Positions 44,268 to 52,789 of a DNA stretch of 64,000 bases are shown here, piece after piece. Source of the DNA: DASZFV01 sp036494575 (GTDB lineage Bacteria; Myxococcota_A; Polyangia; Fen-1088). The translations under genes and the position numbers were made by a program. The stretch covers positions 1-64,000 of the forward strand of contig DASXOE010000084.1 in the NCBI GenBank assembly GCA_036494575.1. The letters are read 5' to 3'. Under the pieces are notes generated by a model. It was not told where the DNA came from and searched no databases. It worked only from the letters and a program-made list of their open reading frames with translations. Positions within the stretch are counted from its first letter, which is position 1. Every line of letters begins with the position of its first letter.

Positions 44268-45116
44268 TCAGAAGAGATCCTTCCAGCGGCAGAGCTTCAC
44301 GCCGCGGCGCTCGAAGGCGCGGCGGACCTTGTGGGAGGTCAGCGCGACGAGCTCGTGCGCGCGCAGGTGCGGCGCCTCGCCCGGCTCGGACTCGGTGTCG
44401 TCCTCCTCGCCGGGGTGGCAGATGAGCTCGTGGGCGCCCGGGCCCATGCGCCCAAGGATCTCGAGGATGCGCACCTCGTCGAGCCGGCCGACCTCGACGA
44501 AGCCCCAGCTCTGCGGGCCGTGGCGGAGCGCGCCCATCTGGCGGCGCGTGAGCCACGCGAGCCCCGTGAGCAGCCCCGCTTCGAGGCCGCGCGTCGGGTC
44601 GGTGAGCCATGCGAGCGTCGGGCGCTCGACCGCGCTGCGGATGCCGGCGATGCCGTGCTTGCGCGCCACCGTCTCCATGGCGCGCCCCACGGCGGGTAAG
44701 AAGCCGAGGTGACGGTGCGTGTCGACGTGGTCCGGGCGCACGCCGGCGTCGCACAGTCGCGAAATCTGCGCGTCGAACTCTCGTTCAATTTCAGATATAT
44801 CTACTTGACCCATCACCCAAGACTTGAAGAAGTCCTGGGCCCGCGTCGGGAACCCGCCGTCGGCGTTCGTCAAGCTCGGTAGGCTCGCGGAAGCGCTCAC
44901 GGGTCGGCCGCCGACGAGGGTGAGGTGAACGCCCACGCCGAGGTCGGGCGCCTCGCTCAGCAGCGTGCACACGCCGCCCAGGTCGTCGCAGTTGCCCAGC
45001 ACGGAAGTGCTCGTGACGACGCCCTCGCGGTGCGCGCGCAAGATGCCACGCGAGACGCCGGGAGAGCACCCGAAGTCGTCCGCGTTGACGACGAGCATGG
45101 TCTCGGAGGCGCTCAC
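44268..45116 (-). CDS. YdjC/HpnK family carbohydrate deacetylase
   Basis: A 282-residue polysaccharide-deacetylase-like enzyme of the ChbG/HpnK type. It has LVVNADDFGCSPGVSRGI with the metal-binding Asp pair, GVGVHLTLVGGRP, VRPDHVDTHRHLGFLP (His ligands) and ELICHPGEEDD. HpnK works in hopanoid side-chain synthesis and ChbG on chitobiose; neither context is visible, so the substrate stays open. GTG start. Confidence 0.9.
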   Translation of the reverse strand: MSASETMLVVNADDFGCSPGVSRGILRAHREGVVTSTSVLGNCDDLGGVCTLLSEAPDLGVGVHLTLVGGRPVSASASLPSLTNADGGFPTRAQDFFKSWVMGQVDISEIEREFDAQISRLCDAGVRPDHVDTHRHLGFLPAVGRAMETVARKHGIAGIRSAVERPTLAWLTDPTRGLEAGLLTGLAWLTRRQMGALRHGPQSWGFVEVGRLDEVRILEILGRMGPGAHELICHPGEEDDTESEPGEAPHLRAHELVALTSHKVRRAFERRGVKLCRWKDLF

Positions 45117-45250
45117 GGGAACACGCGCCGCGGTGTGTTTTTCGGTGGTCGCAAGGGATGGTCGAACCTGCCGAAATGCAGCGTTCTCGACGGCGTTCTA
45201 CCATCTCCCTGAATTGACCACCTAGAGCGATGGTGATATCTCAGAACGTC

Positions 45251-46363
45251 ATGGGAAAGCGCATCTTGATCGCCGACGACAGCGTGACGATCCAGAAAGC
45301 TTTCGTGATGACGCTCGTTGGCGAGGACTTCGCCGTCACGGCCGCGCGCTCGGCCGACGAAGGCCTCACGCTGGCGCGCCAGACTCGGCCCGACCTCGTG
45401 ATCGCCGATGCGGCGATGCCGGGCCGCTCGGGCTACGAGCTCTGCGCGGCGCTCAAGGCTGACGCCGCCCTGCGCGGCATCCCCGTCTATATCTTGTCGT
45501 CGACGCACCGGCCTTACGACGAGGCCAAGGGCCAGCAGGTCGGCGCCGACGGGAACCTCGTCAAGCCTTGGGAGACGGGCGGGCTCATCGAGAAGCTGAA
45601 GGGCGCGACGGGCCTCGCGGCGGGCGCGGCGCGTCCGCCGGCGGCCGCGGCGCCCGCGTCGCGGCCGGCGAGCGCGCTGCCCACGGCGGCGGTCGAGGCC
45701 GACTACTCCGTCGACGTGGTCGTCCGCGACACAGCGCCCGCGCGCATGACCGCGCCCGTGCAGCACGTTCAGCCGATGGCGCCGGCGGCGCCCGCGCAAC
45801 CGGCCACGCGGCCCGCCGCACCGTCGAGCATGCCGGCGGGCGGCCTGCGTCCGTCGTTGATCCCGGGCGTGCGCCCCGGCGCGATGCCGCCCTCGCGTCC
45901 CGGTACCTCGCCGTCGCGCACCCTCGGCGGCACGACGCCCATCGGTCCGTCGGTCCCGCCGCGCCCGGCCAGCGCCGCGCCCATGGGCCGCACGCTCTTC
46001 GGTCTGCCGGCCGCCAGCATGCCGTTCCCGGGCGCGCCGCGCCCCGCGCCCGCGGCCGTCGCGCACGCGCCGGCTCCCGCGCACGCGCCGGCTCCGGTGC
46101 ACGCACCGGCTGCCGCGCACGCGCCGTCTCCGACCTACGCGCCTGAGCCGATGGCCGCGCGTTCGGCCGCTTCGCCCGCGCTGTCCTCGGCCGTGGGCAG
46201 CCTGGTCGATCAGAAGGTCGCCGCGATGGCGGCGAGGGGCCCCGAGTATGAGGCCCTCGCGAAGCTCTCGCGAGAGGTGATCGAGCAGATCGTCTGGGAG
46301 ATCGTTCCCGAGCTCGCCGACGCCATCATTCGCGAGCACGTCGCCAAGCGCGGCACGGCCTAG
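45251..46363 (+). CDS. Response regulator with long Ala/Pro linker and conserved C-terminal helix
   Basis: About 370 residues. REC domain at the N-terminus: RILIADDSVTIQKAFVMTL, LVIADAAMPGRSG (phospho-Asp), VYILSST and VKPW. Then ~180 residues of Ala/Pro-rich linker with repeated HAPAP units. The last ~60 residues are helical and well ordered: LVDQKVAAMA, then YEALAKLSREVIEQIVWEIV and PELADAIIREHV. Similar LSREVIExIVWEVVPELAExII tails occur in other deltaproteobacterial response regulators, where they may mediate oligomerisation (my recollection, not checked). ATG 45230 is an alternative start. Confidence 0.85.
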   Translation: MGKRILIADDSVTIQKAFVMTLVGEDFAVTAARSADEGLTLARQTRPDLVIADAAMPGRSGYELCAALKADAALRGIPVYILSSTHRPYDEAKGQQVGADGNLVKPWETGGLIEKLKGATGLAAGAARPPAAAAPASRPASALPTAAVEADYSVDVVVRDTAPARMTAPVQHVQPMAPAAPAQPATRPAAPSSMPAGGLRPSLIPGVRPGAMPPSRPGTSPSRTLGGTTPIGPSVPPRPASAAPMGRTLFGLPAASMPFPGAPRPAPAAVAHAPAPAHAPAPVHAPAAAHAPSPTYAPEPMAARSAASPALSSAVGSLVDQKVAAMAARGPEYEALAKLSREVIEQIVWEIVPELADAIIREHVAKRGTA

Positions 46364-46387
46364 CAGCGCTTGGGCGAAGGAGAGGCC

Positions 46388-47047
46388 ATGGCGATCGAGG
46401 TCTTCATGATCAGCGGCAGCCCGTTCGCCTGGCGGGTCTTGCTCGCGCTCGAGCTCAAGGGGCTGCCTTACGAGACGCGCGTCCTTCAGGTCTCGAAGGA
46501 CGAGCAGAAGGCGCCGGCATTTTTAGCGATCAATCCGCGCGGCCGCGTACCCGCGCTGCGCGACGGGGAGACCGTCGTGTGCGACTCGCTCGCCATCCTC
46601 GCGTACCTCGATCGCAAATACCCGACGACGCCGCTCTTCGGCGCGACGCCCGCCGAGGCCGCGCGTGTGTGGCAGACCGCGCTCGAGGCCGTGGGCGATC
46701 TCGATCGCCCGACCGAGGATTACATCGTGCCGATCTATTTCGGCCGCGCCATTGAGGAGGCCGCCAAGATCCGCGCCGCCGTGCCCGCGCTGCGCGCCGA
46801 GCTCGCCCGTCTCGACTCCACGCTGCGCGACCGCACCTGGCTCGTCGGCAATGGCATCACGGCGGCCGACGTCGTCATCTATCCCATGTTGAAGTCCGTC
46901 GAGCGCGCCGCCGGAAAGCCGGGCGCCGACGCCTTCGGCCTGGGCTTCGTCCCCGTGGCGGACCGGTATCGATCGCTCGCGCGCTGGATGCGGCGGATCG
47001 AGGCGCTCCCCGGATACGAGCGCACGTACCCGCCGCACTGGCGCTGA
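46388..47047 (+). CDS. Glutathione S-transferase family protein
   Basis: A 219-residue GST-like protein from ATG 46388 (GAAGGAG upstream). The thioredoxin-like N-domain shows FMISGSPFAWRVLLALELKG, INPRGRVPALRDGETVVCDSLAIL (GSH-binding VPA and DS) and LDRKYPTTPLF. The helical C-domain has WLVGNGITAADVVIYPML. The active residue is probably Ser in SGSPFAWR. Substrate unknown. Confidence 0.92.
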   Translation: MAIEVFMISGSPFAWRVLLALELKGLPYETRVLQVSKDEQKAPAFLAINPRGRVPALRDGETVVCDSLAILAYLDRKYPTTPLFGATPAEAARVWQTALEAVGDLDRPTEDYIVPIYFGRAIEEAAKIRAAVPALRAELARLDSTLRDRTWLVGNGITAADVVIYPMLKSVERAAGKPGADAFGLGFVPVADRYRSLARWMRRIEALPGYERTYPPHWR

Positions 47048-47067
47048 GGGCGGCTGCCCGCCCTCAG
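47044..47067. terminator. Hairpin overlapping the GST stop codon
   Basis: CTGAGGGCGG and CCGCCCTCAG form a 10-bp perfect GC-rich stem with a 4-nt loop, followed by GCTTTCGGCTT, which has only a weak T-run. The left arm includes the GST stop codon. Being symmetrical, it could also serve the convergent gene ending at 47116. Confidence 0.5.
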
Positions 47068-47115
47068 GCTTTCGGCTTGCTCGGCTTGCTCGTCGGCGGG
47101 GGCCTGGCGCCGCGA

Positions 47116-48873
47116 CTACTGCGACGACCAGGAGCAGAGCTGGCCGTCGGCGCCGGCGATGATGCGACCCTTGACGGCGATGGGCGAGGTCCAGGGCTGT
47201 ACGCCGTTGCAGGTCCCCGTCCCGCCCCCGAACACGGACATGCCCATCTCGCTTTCGACGCCGTTGAGCTTGTTCCCGTTCATGAACCAAACCACCACGT
47301 CGTTGTTGCCGTCGGACGTCGCGATTGGCGACGAGCTGCCGCCCGTGCTCACGCACCACGACTGCTTCGCGGTGGGCGGGCTGCCGGGCGTGACGGCGAC
47401 CGAGACGATGCCCTTACCGCACGACGCGCCGCCCAGCGTATTGAGGATCACGTGGACGCCGCTCGCCGAGACGTACGACGCGAGCGCCGCGCGGATGTTC
47501 ATGGCGCCGCCGACCGCGACGTTCACGTCCCGGAGGTGTCCCGCCATGCCGCCGAGGTTCGCCGGGTTGAGGAGGTACAGGTGGCCGTCCTTGGAGGCCG
47601 CCGCCACGATGCTCGACGGCGTCGAGCCGGGAACGGAGAGCACGACCGGGCTGCTCGAGCCGAAGTCGGCGTCGGACTGATCCATCTGCTGCCAGTTCGA
47701 CGGGTAGTAGGTGCCTGTCGCGCGATTGAGCTGGGCCATGCCGGTGAGCTTGACCACCTCTTCGCTGTCCTGGTGAGCGCCGCCGCCGCCGTTGCGGTTG
47801 CCGGTGATTGCGAACACGCCCGTGCCGTCGGATGCCATGCCGCCCGAGGCCCAGATCGCTTCGCCGCTGCCGCCCGTGGCCCAGGCCCCGGTCTTGGTCG
47901 GATCCGCCGTATTAACGGCGATCACCCAGCCGTGATAGTTGCCACAGTCGCCGACGTGGCCGCCGTACGCGACGTAGAGGATCCCGTTCACGAGCGAGAG
48001 CGCGCTGCGCTGGTTCTGCGGCTGGGTGTTGAACGCCAGGCCGCCCGGATCTTTCATGGCCGAGACGTTGATGGGCCATCCGGCCTTTTCCATGCCCATC
48101 TTGTCGATATCGAGCGCGTGGATCTCGTGACGGTCGATGCTGTTGGTGCCGATGCCGCCCGCGACGTAGATCGTGCGGCTCGCGACGTCGATCACGGGCG
48201 TGCTGATGATCCCGATGGGGTGAATGCTGCCGCAGCCGGCGCCGCTCGCTTGCGGCGCGCTTCCGATGTTGTGCATCCACAGGATCGCGCCCGTCGTCTC
48301 GTCGAGGGCGTAGACGTTGTTGTTGGTGGTGGCCGCGAAGAAGGCGCCCTTGCCGCCGGGACCGTTCTCCGCGTAGAGCGGCGAGGCCCACATCGAGCCG
48401 CTGAACTTCGCCATGAAGGCCGCATCCGGCGCCATCTTGGCGGCCAAGGCCTTCGTGAGCGTGGGCTGGAGGAAGAAGCCGTCGCGCGTCTCATGCTTGT
48501 TGCGCGTGAGCACGGACTGCGCCGAGTCTCCAGCCGTACCGGCGGCGCCCGTCGCGCCCGCGGCGCCCGTCACGCCAGCGCCGCCCGTCGCACCAGCGGC
48601 GCCCGTCGCACCAGCGGCGCCCGTCACGCCGGCGGCGCCCGTCACGCCGGCGGTCCCCGTTGTGCCTGCAGCTCCCGCCCCGGCCGCCCCGGTCACGCCC
48701 CCGCCCCCGCTGCCCGCCGAGCCCGCACTGCCGCTCGCGCCCGCGGAACCCGTCGCCTGTGATCCGGCGGCGCCCGTGGGCTGCTTCGTCGATGGCGACG
48801 AACAATTTAGCGTCAACAGCGCGGTGCCGACGAGGTATAGAAAACGCAACGGAGAGTGCATGCGTGGGCTCAT
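47116..48873 (-). CDS. Lipoprotein with Gly/Ala-rich linker and PQQ-type beta-propeller
   Basis: A ~585-residue exported protein. The signal peptide (FLYLVGTALLTLNCSS, lipobox Cys) leads to a ~95-residue spacer of GAAGxTGAAG repeats, then a WD/PQQ-repeat propeller with segments such as TTNNNVYALDETTGAILWMHN, STPVIDVASRTIYVAGGIGT and SAALSLVNG-like blades, ending SPIAVKGRIIAGADGQLCSW. PQQ-like repeats also occur in proteins without the cofactor. Outer-membrane location is inferred. ATG 48861 is an alternative start. Its place near pqqABCDE suggests a link. Confidence 0.85.
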   Translation of the reverse strand: MSPRMHSPLRFLYLVGTALLTLNCSSPSTKQPTGAAGSQATGSAGASGSAGSAGSGGGGVTGAAGAGAAGTTGTAGVTGAAGVTGAAGATGAAGATGGAGVTGAAGATGAAGTAGDSAQSVLTRNKHETRDGFFLQPTLTKALAAKMAPDAAFMAKFSGSMWASPLYAENGPGGKGAFFAATTNNNVYALDETTGAILWMHNIGSAPQASGAGCGSIHPIGIISTPVIDVASRTIYVAGGIGTNSIDRHEIHALDIDKMGMEKAGWPINVSAMKDPGGLAFNTQPQNQRSALSLVNGILYVAYGGHVGDCGNYHGWVIAVNTADPTKTGAWATGGSGEAIWASGGMASDGTGVFAITGNRNGGGGAHQDSEEVVKLTGMAQLNRATGTYYPSNWQQMDQSDADFGSSSPVVLSVPGSTPSSIVAAASKDGHLYLLNPANLGGMAGHLRDVNVAVGGAMNIRAALASYVSASGVHVILNTLGGASCGKGIVSVAVTPGSPPTAKQSWCVSTGGSSSPIATSDGNNDVVVWFMNGNKLNGVESEMGMSVFGGGTGTCNGVQPWTSPIAVKGRIIAGADGQLCSWSSQ

Positions 48874-48919
48874 TGGGCTGACCGCCTCTCGAGGGGGGAT
48901 AAGACGCTCATCGTTTTGT

Positions 48920-49027
48920 AACAGCGCTTGGAACAGCGCTGGAACAGCGCTCCAAGTTAGCAGATTGGTTAGCTTATACCGCTCTGGGCAAATCGCTCGG
49001 ACAAAACCGTATCTCAAAACCGTATCT
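48920..49027. promoter_or_regulatory. Clustered direct repeats in the divergent control region
   Basis: Three AACAGCGCT repeats begin at 48920, 48932 and 48943 (spacing 12 and 11 bp, about one helical turn), and a 13-bp unit CAAAACCGTATCT is duplicated at 49002-49027. They lie in the 341-bp gap between the divergent propeller lipoprotein and diheme cytochrome genes, so they look like operator sites for both. The rest of the gap holds no gene. Confidence 0.5.
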
Positions 49028-49214
49028 AGAGACGGCTCGGAACGTCAACCGGCTCACGCTGCGGTGCTCGTGGGCGGGATTCGCTGCATCATGTCGTCTG
49101 GTTGGTGGCTCGCTATAGGGGCCATCTGGCCGTGAGTGGCCGGACACGTCGTTTTGGGTGACCCGGAATCGCTGATTGCTTCACTTTACCCACAGTGGCT
49201 TCAATAAGGACGTC

Positions 49215-50564
49215 ATGACGCGCACCAGAGCTTTCACGGGATTCGCCGCCGCGGCGCTCGCGGTCTCATTCATCTTCGGTTGCAGCAAGTCCTTACCGAG
49301 CACGTCCGGGCAGGCGGGCAGCGGCGGGAAAGCGGGCAGCGCGGGCCAGTCCGGCACATCTGGGACGGGCGGCTCGGCCGCGGGAGGAGGCTCGGGCAGC
49401 ATGGGCGGCGCCGGCGTGGGCAACGACGCCGCGGCCGGGACGTCGGTTGATGCGAGCGGCGCCGGGGGGCAGGGCGGCGCGCCCAGCGATGGCGGCGGGA
49501 ACGCGCTGGCCTCGGGCCCGTGCACGGTGTTCGCGAAGGCCGATCAGCCGATCGCGAAGCTCGCGGACACCGGCTGCATGGATCCGAAGAACCCGACGAA
49601 GCTCGCGCCTTTCGTCGTCCCTTATGAGGTGAACAGCCCGCTCTGGTCCGACAACGCGAACAAGGAGCGCGGCTTCGTGATCCCGAAGGGCTCGAAGATT
49701 CACGTCAAGGACTGCGCGACTGCCTCCGCCGAGTGCACGCAGGGCCCGCAGGACACCGGCAAGTGGGTCATGCCGGTGGGCACCGTGATGGTGAAGAGCT
49801 TCAGCTTCGACGGCAAGCTCGTCGAGACGCGCCTGCTCATGCGCGCCGACGAAAACACCTGGAACGGCTACAGCTATCAGTGGAACGAAGCGCAGACCGA
49901 GGCGACGGTGGTCCCCGCCGACGACGATGCGTCCCTCAATAACATGCGCGCGCACGTCATGTTCAACACCGGTCAGCGCACCGTCTCCTGGATCTTTCCC
50001 TACCGCTTCGACTGCACCGGCTGCCACACGAAATCGGCGGGCGGCACGCTCGGCCCCGAGACGCGGCAGATGAACCGCAAGCTCGGCAACGTCGCGACGA
50101 ACCCGAACCAGATCGACGCGTGGAAGACCATGGGCCTCTTCGAGAACGCGGGCCCGCCCACGCCGTACCAGGCGGCGCTCGTGCTGCCGTACGACGGGCA
50201 GCTCGGCACGGCGCCCAAGGGCGCGGCGACCCTCGAGGTGCGGGCGCGCTCGTACCTGCACGCGAACTGCGCCTATTGCCACCGGCCCGACGGTGATTTC
50301 TCCAATATGGACTTTCGCGTCGACACGACGTTCAAGAACATGGGGGCTTGCGGCGTCACGCCCGCGAAGGGAGACGTCGGCGTCTCGGGCGCGCTCGTCC
50401 TCAGCCCCGGCCAGCCCATGATGTCCTCGATGTGGTTGCGCATGCACGCGGCCTACATGGGCGACAGGACACGCATGCCGCAGCTCGCGACCTACGTGCT
50501 CGACGACCTGGGTCTCGGCGTCATCAGCGACTGGATCACGTCGGTCAAGGCTTGCCCCCCGTAG
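49215..50564 (+). CDS. Diheme c-type cytochrome lipoprotein (SO2930-like)
   Basis: A 449-residue lipoprotein from ATG 49215 (AAGGA upstream). Signal sequence AAALAVSFIFGCSKS with lipobox Cys, then a ~80-residue Gly/Ser-rich spacer. The mature domain has SPLWSDNANKERGFVIPKGS, TGKWVMPVGTVMVKSFSF, ETRLLMRA and WNGYSYQWNEAQTEAT, typical of the SO2930-type diheme family. Two haem sites are visible: CTGCH and CAYCH. It likely moves electrons in the periplasm or at the outer membrane. The end overlaps the convergent YVTN gene by 20 bp. Confidence 0.9.
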   Translation: MTRTRAFTGFAAAALAVSFIFGCSKSLPSTSGQAGSGGKAGSAGQSGTSGTGGSAAGGGSGSMGGAGVGNDAAAGTSVDASGAGGQGGAPSDGGGNALASGPCTVFAKADQPIAKLADTGCMDPKNPTKLAPFVVPYEVNSPLWSDNANKERGFVIPKGSKIHVKDCATASAECTQGPQDTGKWVMPVGTVMVKSFSFDGKLVETRLLMRADENTWNGYSYQWNEAQTEATVVPADDDASLNNMRAHVMFNTGQRTVSWIFPYRFDCTGCHTKSAGGTLGPETRQMNRKLGNVATNPNQIDAWKTMGLFENAGPPTPYQAALVLPYDGQLGTAPKGAATLEVRARSYLHANCAYCHRPDGDFSNMDFRVDTTFKNMGACGVTPAKGDVGVSGALVLSPGQPMMSSMWLRMHAAYMGDRTRMPQLATYVLDDLGLGVISDWITSVKACPP

Positions 50565-51636
50565 GCGCGACGGCCACGCCCCAGGGCAGGCCGCCCACCT
50601 TCACGCGCGCCGTGACCTTGCCGGTCGCGGCGTCGATGATCGAGACGTCGTTCGAGGGGCCGTTGGCCGTGAAGAGCCGCGCGCCGTCGTGGCTGACGCC
50701 GATGCCCCAGGGCCGCGCGCCCACGCCGTCGAGCATGCGCACGACCTTGCGCCTCGCGACGTCGATGACCGCGACGGACTCGCCGCGGCCGCACGACACG
50801 TAGAGCGTCTTGCCGTCGGGCGACAGCGCCGAGCCCATGGGGCGGGGTCCGAGCGGCGTCTTCGCGACGGCCTCGATCTTTACGCTGCCGGCGGGCTTGC
50901 CGCGCGCGGCGTCGAGCACCGTCACCTGCGCGCCGTTCTCGGAGGTCACGAAGGCCGTGGCGCCGTCGCGCGTGAACGTCACCGAGCGCGGGCGCGGGCC
51001 CGTGGGCATTTGCTCCAGGACCTTGAGCGTCCCCGTGGCGACGGCGACGACGATGTTGTCCTGCTCGGAGGTGACATAGACCACCTTGCCGTCGGGGCGC
51101 AAGGTCACGCCCTCGGGCTCATGGCCCACCCCGACCTTGCCCTCGACCTTGCCTGACGCGAGATCGAGGACCGTCATCTCGGCGGTCTCCTCGTTCGACA
51201 CGTAGAGGGTCTTGCCGTCGCGCGAGACGTCGAAGGACTCGGGATCCTGGCCGCTCGGCAGCGTGCGCACGAGCTTGTGCGTGCGCAGGTCGACGACGCC
51301 CACGCCGTCGGCGGCGCGGTCGGCAGGCGGCAGCTTCGACTCGTCGACGCCAGGGGCGGCGCGCGGCGAGCCCGAGAGCGCGACATAGAGGAGCTTGCCG
51401 TCAGGCGACAGCTTCAGGCCGCGGGGACGCTTGCCCACGGGGATGCGGGCCACGACCGCGGCCGAGGCGGGGTCGATGGCGACCACCGCGCCGCCCTCCT
51501 CGGTGCTGACGTAGACGAGCGACCCGGCGGCCGCCGCGCGGGCCGGGACCACCCCGGTCGTGGCGGTGAGCAGGCCCGTAAACGCCGTGAGGGCGGGCCA
51601 AAGGCTGCGAAAATGAACGGTTCTGGCTCTCGACAT
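50545..51636 (-). CDS. YVTN-type beta-propeller associated with PQQ genes
   Basis: A 363-residue exported seven-bladed propeller. After a signal peptide (LWPALTAFTGLLTATTGVVP, cleaved at ARA) come repeated blades of the form SPDGKLLYVALS, SRDGKTLYVSNE, RPDGKVVYVTSE, TRDGATAFVTSE, SPDGKTLYVSCG, SHDGARLFTANG. This matches the PQQ-dependent catabolism-associated propeller family. It is divergent from pqqA with 73 bp between. A structural partner of a PQQ enzyme is plausible; no PQQ dehydrogenase is nearby. Confidence 0.88.
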   Translation of the reverse strand: MSRARTVHFRSLWPALTAFTGLLTATTGVVPARAAAAGSLVYVSTEEGGAVVAIDPASAAVVARIPVGKRPRGLKLSPDGKLLYVALSGSPRAAPGVDESKLPPADRAADGVGVVDLRTHKLVRTLPSGQDPESFDVSRDGKTLYVSNEETAEMTVLDLASGKVEGKVGVGHEPEGVTLRPDGKVVYVTSEQDNIVVAVATGTLKVLEQMPTGPRPRSVTFTRDGATAFVTSENGAQVTVLDAARGKPAGSVKIEAVAKTPLGPRPMGSALSPDGKTLYVSCGRGESVAVIDVARRKVVRMLDGVGARPWGIGVSHDGARLFTANGPSNDVSIIDAATGKVTARVKVGGLPWGVAVAPTGGKP

Positions 51637-51643
51637 GGTGGCA

Positions 51644-51649
51644 AGTATA
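51644..51649 (-). promoter_or_regulatory. -10 candidate for the YVTN gene
   Basis: TATACT (minus strand) ends 7 bp before the ATG at 51636 and there is no ribosome-binding site. Initiation at the usual distance would give a leaderless mRNA. Confidence 0.4.
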
Positions 51650-51656
51650 GATACCC

Positions 51657-51685
51657 TTGACTCGGGCCAGTGCCGAGACAAGAAT
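51657..51685 (+). promoter_or_regulatory. pqqA: Promoter for the pqq operon
   Basis: TTGACT (51657-51662) and AAGAAT (51680-51685) are 17 bp apart. GAAAGG at 51696-51701 is a ribosome site 8 bp before the pqqA ATG at 51710. It overlaps the divergent YVTN control region, so the two directions may be co-regulated. Confidence 0.55.
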
Positions 51686-51709
51686 GAACGCCATCGAAAG
51701 GTGTGTGCC

Positions 51710-51862
51710 ATGAAGTGGGAAACTCCGAGCTTCGTCGAGATCAACATGAGCGCCGAGATCGGTGGCTATCAGAGCGATTTCGGAGACCGTGATCCCATGG
51801 AGCCGGTCCTCGACCTGCATGTGGCTGTCTCGGACGCCGATTCGTCGACGCTCGCCAAGTAG
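51710..51862 (+). CDS. pqqA: PQQ precursor peptide PqqA (long form)
   Basis: PqqA is the ribosomal peptide whose Glu and Tyr are cross-linked to become PQQ. The 50-residue peptide starts MKWETPSFVEINMSAEIGGY; Glu16 and Tyr20 have the required E-x3-Y spacing, and W-x-x-P-x-F is canonical. The 30 residues after Tyr20 are unusual: family members normally have only a few residues there. The tail is acidic (SDFGDRDPMEPVLDLHVAVS, then DADSSTLAK). Too small to be found by length alone; identified by motif and position before pqqB. Confidence 0.93.
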   Translation: MKWETPSFVEINMSAEIGGYQSDFGDRDPMEPVLDLHVAVSDADSSTLAK

Positions 51863-51877
51863 CGTCTCGGCGCCATC

Positions 51878-52789
51878 GTGCGCGTGAGAGTCCTGGGATC
51901 CGCCGCCGGTGGCGGGTTCCCGCAGTGGAATTGTGGCTGCGACAACTGCCGCGCGGTGCGCGCTGGCGCGCCCGGCTTGCGGGCCCGGACGCAGGAATCG
52001 ATCGCCGTCAGCGGGGACGGCGAGGCCTGGTTCCTCCTCAACGCCTCCCCGGAGATCCGCGCGCAGATCGAGGCGTTCCCTGACCTGTGGCCGCGCGCCA
52101 AGCGGCACTCGCCCATCGCGGGAATTCTCTTCTCGAACGGCGATCTCGACCACTGCCTGGGGCTGCTGTCGCTGCGCGAGTCGCATCCGCTCGTCGTGCA
52201 CGCGACGGCCGCCATGCGCGACGGGTTCCGGCAAGGGAACGTCCTCAACCGGACGCTCGAGCGGTTCGCTGGGCAGATCGACTGGCGGGTCGTGACGCTC
52301 GGCGAGGAGCAGGCGCTCGGCGGCGAGGCCACGAAGCTGCGCGTGACGGCGCTGCCCATCGCGGGGAACCTGCCCCTTCACCTCAAGACGCTGCGCGCGC
52401 CTTCGCCCGAGGACAACGTCGGCTACGTCATCCGCGACGAGCGGACGGGCGGGCGGCTCGCGTACCTGTCGGGCGTCGCGGGGCCGTCGCCGGAGCTCGA
52501 GCGCGCCGTCGCGGGCGCGGACGTCGTGTTCTTCGACGGCACGTTTTGGACGAGCGACGAGCTGCCCGCGGCCGGCCTCGGCACGCGGCGCGCCGAGGAC
52601 ATGTCGCACTGGCCTCTGAGCGGGCCGGGCGGCAGCCTGGCGTTCCTGTCGCGCCTGCCCGCGCGGCGGCGCATCTTCATCCACGTCAACAACACGAACC
52701 CCATGCTGCGCGAGGACGGGCCCGAGCGTGCCGAGCTCGCGCGCCACGGCGTCGAGGTGGCGTTCGACGGCCTGGAGGTCGAGCTGTGA
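51878..52789 (+). CDS. pqqB: PQQ biosynthesis protein PqqB
   Basis: PqqB is a metallo-beta-lactamase-fold hydroxylase that oxidises the tyrosine-derived part of the PQQ precursor. The 303-residue protein begins MRVRVLGSAAGGGFPQWNC (with CGCDNC zinc cysteines) and has SPEIRAQIEAFP, GILFSNGDLDHCLGLLSLRE, LSGVAGPSPELE, FFDGTFWTSDEL and IFIHVNNTNPMLRED. GTG start 15 bp after pqqA; GTGA overlap into pqqC. Confidence 0.96.
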   Translation: MRVRVLGSAAGGGFPQWNCGCDNCRAVRAGAPGLRARTQESIAVSGDGEAWFLLNASPEIRAQIEAFPDLWPRAKRHSPIAGILFSNGDLDHCLGLLSLRESHPLVVHATAAMRDGFRQGNVLNRTLERFAGQIDWRVVTLGEEQALGGEATKLRVTALPIAGNLPLHLKTLRAPSPEDNVGYVIRDERTGGRLAYLSGVAGPSPELERAVAGADVVFFDGTFWTSDELPAAGLGTRRAEDMSHWPLSGPGGSLAFLSRLPARRRIFIHVNNTNPMLREDGPERAELARHGVEVAFDGLEVEL

